DNA of 64,000 nt, taken from Pontederia crassipes (Eukaryota; Streptophyta; Magnoliopsida; Commelinales; Pontederiaceae). Location: the NCBI GenBank assembly GCA_030549335.1, contig CM060194.1, positions 69,972,077 through 70,036,076 on the forward strand, read 5' to 3'. Shown in pieces: positions 58,493 through 64,000 of this stretch (the stretch's first letter is position 1; each line of letters opens with the position of its first letter). A model generated the notes under the pieces. It was given only the letters and a program-made list of their open reading frames with translations. It was not told the DNA's origin and searched no databases. The position numbers were made by a program, and so were the translations under genes.

Positions 58493-60500
58493 AAATACTC
58501 AAAGACGAATCATCAACAAAGTTAAGGACTAACTTAAAGAAGATGCTTGATTAATTTGCATCAAGAAATGAGAATTTTACATCGCAACAACAACTAATTC
58601 AATCCTCAAATGTATAGTTGACTCAGCTAAGGGATCATAACAAAGTTATTGATGGGTATCCCTCTGCCGCTGTTGGAAATTCAAAACAAATTCTGAAATG
58701 TAAAAAAAAATCATGAACTAAAGAAACAAATTACAGGCTTGTCTTCTCAAGTTGCCACATCTAGGAAGGCAAACATCGTGGAGAAATCAATCATGTGTCC
58801 ATGTCACCATCACAACTCTTATAAAAATATGTGAAGATCAAGAAGATATTTACCAGAGAAGGACAAGGACTACTAAATGGAGGTCAAGGACACGAATGAA
58901 CACATAATAAAAGATGAAAAGATCCAAAGGAGGAGCTTGTCTTCAGAAGTTTAATTTACAAAAACAAGTTTGTCACCAGTTCCTCACCATAGAAAGAGGG
59001 AGACACACCATCAACATCAAAGGTCTCAACCATATCCAAAGCAATTGTGACTTACGAGTCCACCATCCGATCAGCTTTGAAACAATTGAAATTGTAAAAC
59101 CAGGGACAAGGTCAAATTTGATAAATCTACATTTGGAGGCCAGAGATTGGAGACAATGTGTATTTATCCACATTTCCTGTGTTTCATCATGATGGACATT
59201 TCCGACAACATCGAGTACCAACGTTGAGATTGTTCTGTATTGCATATATTTTATTTTTGGTTTGATGCTATATCTTGCTTTTATCCTTTCTAAGTTGTTA
59301 AGTTGACTCATGAGAGTTAGTTTGATTAGATCAATTTTGCAATTTTTTTCTAGGTTGCTTTTATATTTCTATGTTAGAGTGAGTCTTACTTTCTCTCTAC
59401 TTCTCAAGCTATGGGAAAATTTCCGGTAAAAAGTTTTTGTTGCATTAATTAAACTTTAAACTCCTCAGCATCAAAATGGCCTGCATTCAAAATAAAATGA
59501 CCTGTGTTGATATTAAAAATTATGTTCGCTCCTCTCTCAACCAACACAACCAACTTTCAAATAGAAAACAGCCCATTTTGGATCAATTTACAATTGTGCA
59601 TTTGCCTGCACAATTCTCTGAGGAAAATTTTGAATTTCAAATTACAAATTCCATACCCTAACTGCTAAACACTCACATTTATGGCACATGGATAACCGCC
59701 CTATTTATTCTGCTCAAATTTTGGGTAATTAGGTCATTAAAAAATGGTTCATGTGCTAACCAATTTTCCTAAAATCTTTTTTTTAAAGTAATTTTCCTAA
59801 AGTCTTAAGCCGATAGAAGAAGCAATGTTGCTCGTTCTCCCCAAGGATATTTCAACCCCAGTCTGTAAAAAAGGGATATGTTTTTATTATTCATTTCCAC
59901 CGCGAATGACATTAATGCAGGCTTTAGTTTCTTACAAATGTTAGAGATTCTATCAGCACCAGCTACCTCCATTGTTCATTGATACAAGCCAATGTCTACC
60001 GTTTCATCTCAAAATCATCTACAATAGTTTACGCTACTGTGGCCTGGTACAAAAATGGCCCGCGTTTAATTCATTCAACACATCTAAGCAACAACCATGG
60101 AGCCCCACTGCAAGATGGCTATTCGCTGCACCCAGTCCCACACAGAATTGGATGATGTCATCAGTGCCAGTCCTGTTGCTTTTATCCAAAGGCTCGGTCA
60201 CCTCGAATTCCATGATGCTCAACCAAGCATACCTATGCCCAGGTTTCTTTTTTTGTAATATTTTGCCTGCGTGCTTCACCTGCACAAGGACAATGATGAT
60301 GATTCAACATGCATGATCACATCATGTTGTTCTTTGATCAGATTGGCATGACTACTTTTCTCCAACAGTTCTTTCTGGAGTTCGTTAACTCTTTCGAGTT
60401 CACCAACTTGGATGGTTCTAACAATACAAGGCCTCAGGTGGATTTCCAACTCTATAACACGGAATTCAGTCCGAATCTGACTGAATTCAACAGCATTTAT
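58493..60500. other. Degenerate repetitive DNA, unclassified
   Basis: Many short frames with stops (57736-58155 and 58914-59192 are the longest nearby) and a charged, Lys/Glu/Gln-rich composition suggest decayed retrotransposon gag-like sequence, but no motif is firm enough to name. Confidence 0.35.
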
Positions 60501-60914
60501 GGTGGAATACCTGGTCGGCTTCAAGGCAGCAGATTTCTGGAGGGCTATTAATGGAGAATCACACCTCAATCATGCACAAGTGAAGCGAAATTAATTCAGA
60601 ATCTTATATTTCACTATGCATAGGGTTCTTGCTAGCAACATATGTTGCTGCAAACATAGTGATGGTGTTGTGAAGACTATTGAGTTACTTTTCTTATGGG
60701 CTATGTTGGAGGTGTCAAGATCAACATTGGCACATTTCTGTCCCACAACTTCAACAAGCACGCAAGAAGATGCAAAGACAGGTTTCTTATCAGTGGCTTG
60801 GTCACTGCTTCGGTCCTGCATTTTGATCTTGATATGAGCAACCTGGTGATGAAGAACTTTATTGGTGATGACACCATTTTGGCTCTGCGACTGATCGGTA
60901 AGCCCAAGAATGGT
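60500..60914 (+). mobile_element. Decayed LTR-retrotransposon ORF fragment (ATHILA ORF1-like)
   Basis: Across frames, the sequence reads ADFWRAINGES, then HRVLASNI, SDGVVKTIELLFLWAM, VKINIGTFLSHNFNKHA and FLISGLVTASVLHFDLD. The GVV..xELxFLWAM block is typical of the ATHILA ORF1/plant retroelement gag-proximal family. Stops and frameshifts are present. The fragment abuts the end of a reverse-strand L1. Confidence 0.4.
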
Positions 60915-61655
60915 ATGCCTGCTCTCCAGCGGAAAGCGGCAAAAAGTGGGAAAAAACAGGCCCTAGCCAAAAACCCACTCCCGAAGAAGACAAAAAATGT
61001 GATGTACAATATTATCCACGTGACATCTCTCTCCACAAAAGATGACCCAGGCACCAGCCAAGAAGGTCACTAGTGGAGCTCTCCAGCCCTATCTCTATCT
61101 GCCAAGTCCCCACAATGCCCACCAAAAGATCTCCGAAGATAGGGGAACGAGGCCCAATATGCTCGTCTGCGACCAAACCTCTAGAGTCACACTACATACA
61201 AAACAAACAAACAACAACAAAACCTTATCCCACTAGGTGGGGTCGGCTACATGGATCATACGACGTCATTCGTTGATCCATGTTCATGAGATTTGACAGG
61301 ATTTTACGTTGGCTGTCGGGGCCTAACACAACCCTCCTCCTTTATTCGGGCTTGGGACCAGCTATAAAACATAGGCGGAGTTGAGTCACACTACATCCGA
61401 AGAATAAATGTGTAACATCCTCCTCTGTCTCCCCACACGCACAAGAAATGTCTGTGTGGGGCGCTCATCTCGCCCGATACACCGGATGAGTTTGCAATCC
61501 GCTCTGAAATTAACTGTGTCTGGGGTGGCCGGAAGAAATTGGAGGTAGAGATTGTGCGCTGAAAAAGAATCCAAAATCCATACCCAACCATCCGTCCGCG
61601 ATAGGACCAGACGATAGCAGATTCGAGAAGATAACATGCTCCACTGCGGACCGAT
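60915..61655 (-). mobile_element. L1-type LINE 3' portion, split by a short RTE element
   Basis: On the minus strand, 61655-61397 encodes a zf-RVT-like segment (DGWVWILDSFSAHNLYLQFL, DTVNFRADCKLIRC, VGRQRRMLH). 61183-60915 continues with the C-terminal part and the 3' region shared with 58140-58490 (ctcttttgtggagagagatg and the following words). The two parts are separated by the RTE-derived insertion at 61198-61382 with its target duplication. Frames are broken. Confidence 0.72.
61184..61396 (-). mobile_element. Short RTE-derived non-autonomous element, copy 3
   Basis: A 14-bp target duplication, gagtcacactacat, lies at 61184-61197 and 61383-61396. The 185-bp insert, on the minus strand, starts aactccgcctatgttttata, reaches acatggatcaacgaat, and jumps to gacgtcgtatgatccatgta and the shared 3' end, with a TTG/TTTG tail. 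Its junction lies at the same place as in the 44.3-kb copy. It is nested in an L1 LINE. Confidence 0.92.
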
Positions 61656-61834
61656 TCACTATTTTCTATCCGTCCAATTGGCTATTCTTCCTACTTAGGA
61701 AAATATTAGTCACAAAGGAAAGACCATTATTGACCATTTATGATTCTTGATTCTTGCCTTGGATTTTTTTAGGATAAGAAAGAATTCAGACGTAGGGGAA
61801 TCTGTTATATGCATATTTATACTAGTTTTACACG

Positions 61835-62345
61835 TCATTTAGGTAACTTGTTACAGTTTCGATCGTTGCACGCATATGTTTTCATGTTTATTTTGCAAAT
61901 TCTTTTGTGTCAAAACTTACCCATATTTTCTATATTTTCATCCCAATATCACTATTGGGATTGTGGAGCGGTTGAATCAAGAGAACACATAAAAAGAAGC
62001 GAATATCAACCAAATGAATGAACCTCAAAACCAAAATGGACCAAGACAACACTGACCGTTTTGTAAAAACAACAACACTTGAATATTCTAGAAAACTCAG
62101 GCTGCAACAGGCCGTGTTACTCAAGTAAACCATATCTCTTTTGTCAAAATAAAGTTGCCAATTTAATTATGCCCAATTCCAACCCAGATTGTTTTGCAGC
62201 AAACATTGGTCGTTTTCGCTTATGTCAAGTTGGCATATTTTATGTTTGTGATTTATCAAAGAATTTTCCGAAAATTGAAGTCTAACATTGAAACCAACTT
62301 AAAATCCTAGGGGGTTGGCTTCCTTTATAAATAGGCATTGAACAG
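61835..62345. repeat. Long diverged direct repeat, copy B
   Basis: The partner of 56890-57400, in the same orientation. It contains a good TATA-like word, tttataaatag, at about 62325-62335 near its 3' end, as an LTR or promoter would. Divergence is large, perhaps a quarter of positions by eye. Confidence 0.65.
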
Positions 62346-64000
62346 GAGTCCGAGTGTATGCAAATAAACATGTCTGAGTAAAGGAAATAAACAAATAAAC
62401 ACATATACAACAAGAAAGAAAAACATCACAACTGCTTGTTTGTTTTTCTTGCAACCATGATAAGCACATCTGACATCTATAAAAAAACAAGGATATTTTA
62501 GCCAAACGCCACGCGAAATCGCCCTTGCCACGTGGAATGCGGCAACATAAAATCAGCTTCTTTTATACAATAATTTTATTGACCATGAGGACACGATCTC
62601 CCACATATCTAAACCGGAAGCATGTTGTTTATTGTTCAATTTCCATATTGACTGGTAGAATATGGATTGTGTTGAACCATATGTCTCAATCACTGTTTGG
62701 CACCAGATCCACCATTGTACCATTGGCAATTGAATCCTCGGAGAAAAAGAAAAGAAGTGGCCAAAGTATATTCAGACTATATCTTCAAAATACTAATTAT
62801 GCTGGTCAAAGTTTCACTAGTTACTTACAGGAAAAAGGAATAAATAGTACCACACATGCAACTACACGGCCACAGATGAAAATACAATATCTGATTCATT
62901 AATGAAGTACTCAACTTCTGGTATTTCAATTTCTTTTCAACTCCCAAAAATCCTAACTGAAAAGTACGCAGAAAAGGAACTACCGTGTCAGAAGCATGGT
63001 CCAATTATATCATTCTTACGTTTTCATTGTTTCTCTTTATACTTTTTTTTACCAGACTCTTACTGAACATGTACCAAGTGCATGTTCCTTTTTATTAAAA
63101 AGAGTACAAGATACATTTCTAGCATTTAAAATTAACAAACGAATTGAGTAGAATTTTCATAATTTATATTATACATAAAACATCAACAGAAGCGATGCCT
63201 ATCAAGACAGATCAAGATATTGACATCCAATCAGTTCCTAGTCATTTTATTTGGCAACGGGTCATATCAAACCAAGTCACTGGCTTAGTATACATGGCGG
63301 AACATGAACCACATGGTTTTCATGCACCTTGGACCCTATCAAAAGAAAACACTCCTGATAGACATGGAGATAAATCATACAATTGAAACTATAATTGAAA
63401 AAGAAAAATAAAAGGTTCACAGGCTGAAAACAGTGGATGCCGACAATAATTTAGTCATCATTTCTCACCGAGAAAAAAAAGGCTGAAAACAACATTTAAC
63501 AACTCAACGACCTTAACAATCATCAAATAAACCAAGCCACAAACCCACAACATGTTCATGACATTATCAAACCCAAATTTCCAAGAGTAAGCATCAAATA
63601 TCAACTAAAAGGATGATATGCAAACATCCAACATTTCTTATTCCCAGTTGTTGTTTGAAAATGTTCACAACATATAGCAGTCTCAGGCAGTTTAGGTCAT
63701 TACCAATCAACACTGATAGAATAACAAATGCAATTGACAGAAGAAATTCCAAATAAGAAAGAACCTTTTTTTTTCCCAAACAAGGCGGGTAAAAATCTTT
63801 CGGACCGGAAATAAAACTTGCATAAAAGTAAAGGCGACATTTTTAAGCATTGGAAACAAATTTCGCAAGGAAGGCAGAAATCAAAGATTCCAGGAAAGCG
63901 ACCAAAGAACAATGTTCGAGCCAGCAGCAACGGCCACCAAAGGCAAAAACGCTACCACAAAACTTAAAATAACAAATTAGAGGACGAATCCACAAATGCT
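62346..64000. other. Noncoding spacer to window end
   Basis: No conserved protein, RNA gene or transposon end is recognised. The open frames here are short and lack signatures. The missing first exon of the desaturase, if within the window, would be on the minus strand here, but I cannot point to it. Confidence 0.4.

Noticed and set aside
1-64000. CRISPR arrays, bacterial operons, tRNA or rRNA genes
   Set aside because: The sequence is eukaryotic nuclear DNA, and no tRNA or rRNA sequence was recognised by eye.

Overview
This is a nuclear plant chromosome window. The genes have multiple exons and introns of about 0.1 to 6.4 kb, and many introns carry retroelements. The proteins are typical of higher plants. 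Several 5' coding exons are very GC-rich (PPR gene, EXO70, CLC exons 4-5) inside AT-rich spacer, which suggests a monocot, perhaps a commelinid such as a ginger or banana relative. The species cannot be fixed from the sequence alone.

Layout. 1-7.6 kb (minus): 5' part of a snurportin-1 gene. Its first intron is about 6.4 kb and holds an old L1-type LINE, into which a nearly intact RTE-clade LINE (2491-5666) has inserted. 7.75-9.2 kb (plus): an intronless PPR gene, divergent from snurportin across about 160 bp. 12.2-15.9 kb (plus): a six-exon SnRK1 gamma subunit (KING1-like). 17.5-19.6 kb (minus): single-exon exocyst EXO70. 20.35-23.77 kb: an almost identical 1,707-bp tandem duplication. 24.05-25.02 kb: an element with terminal inverted repeats and a GC-rich core. 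25.7 kb (plus): signal peptidase subunit SPC12/SPCS1. 26-35 kb: AT-rich spacer without recognisable genes. 36.2-40.9 kb (plus): a CLC-a/b-type vacuolar anion/proton exchanger with a 5'-truncated RTE LINE in its last intron. 41.4-45.9 kb (minus): an intron-bearing CCT5 (TCP-1 epsilon) pseudogene. 47.1-51.7 kb (plus): signal peptidase subunit SPC25/SPCS2, with a probable U12-type intron and a 2.8-kb intron full of transposons. 54.6-56.2 kb (minus): exons 2-3 of a plastid stearoyl-ACP desaturase; its transit-peptide exon was not found. 56.9-62.3 kb: nested LINE, RTE and possible LTR-element debris.

The most interesting system is a set of short RTE-derived elements at 44.25, 57.43 and 61.20 kb. 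Each joins about 60-110 bp of the RTE 5' end to about 60-75 bp of its 3' end and ends in a TTG/TTTG-type tail. Each is flanked by its own target-site duplication. They behave like a SINE-type non-autonomous family that probably moves with the full-length RTE machinery. Two different internal junctions occur, and the junction brings complementary sequences together into a hairpin. One copy landed inside a CCT5 coding exon.

The genes show no operon-like relationship. They are ordinary housekeeping genes: snRNP import, organelle RNA processing, energy-stress kinase, exocytosis, ER signal peptidase (two subunits), vacuolar anion transport, chaperonin relic, and fatty-acid desaturation.
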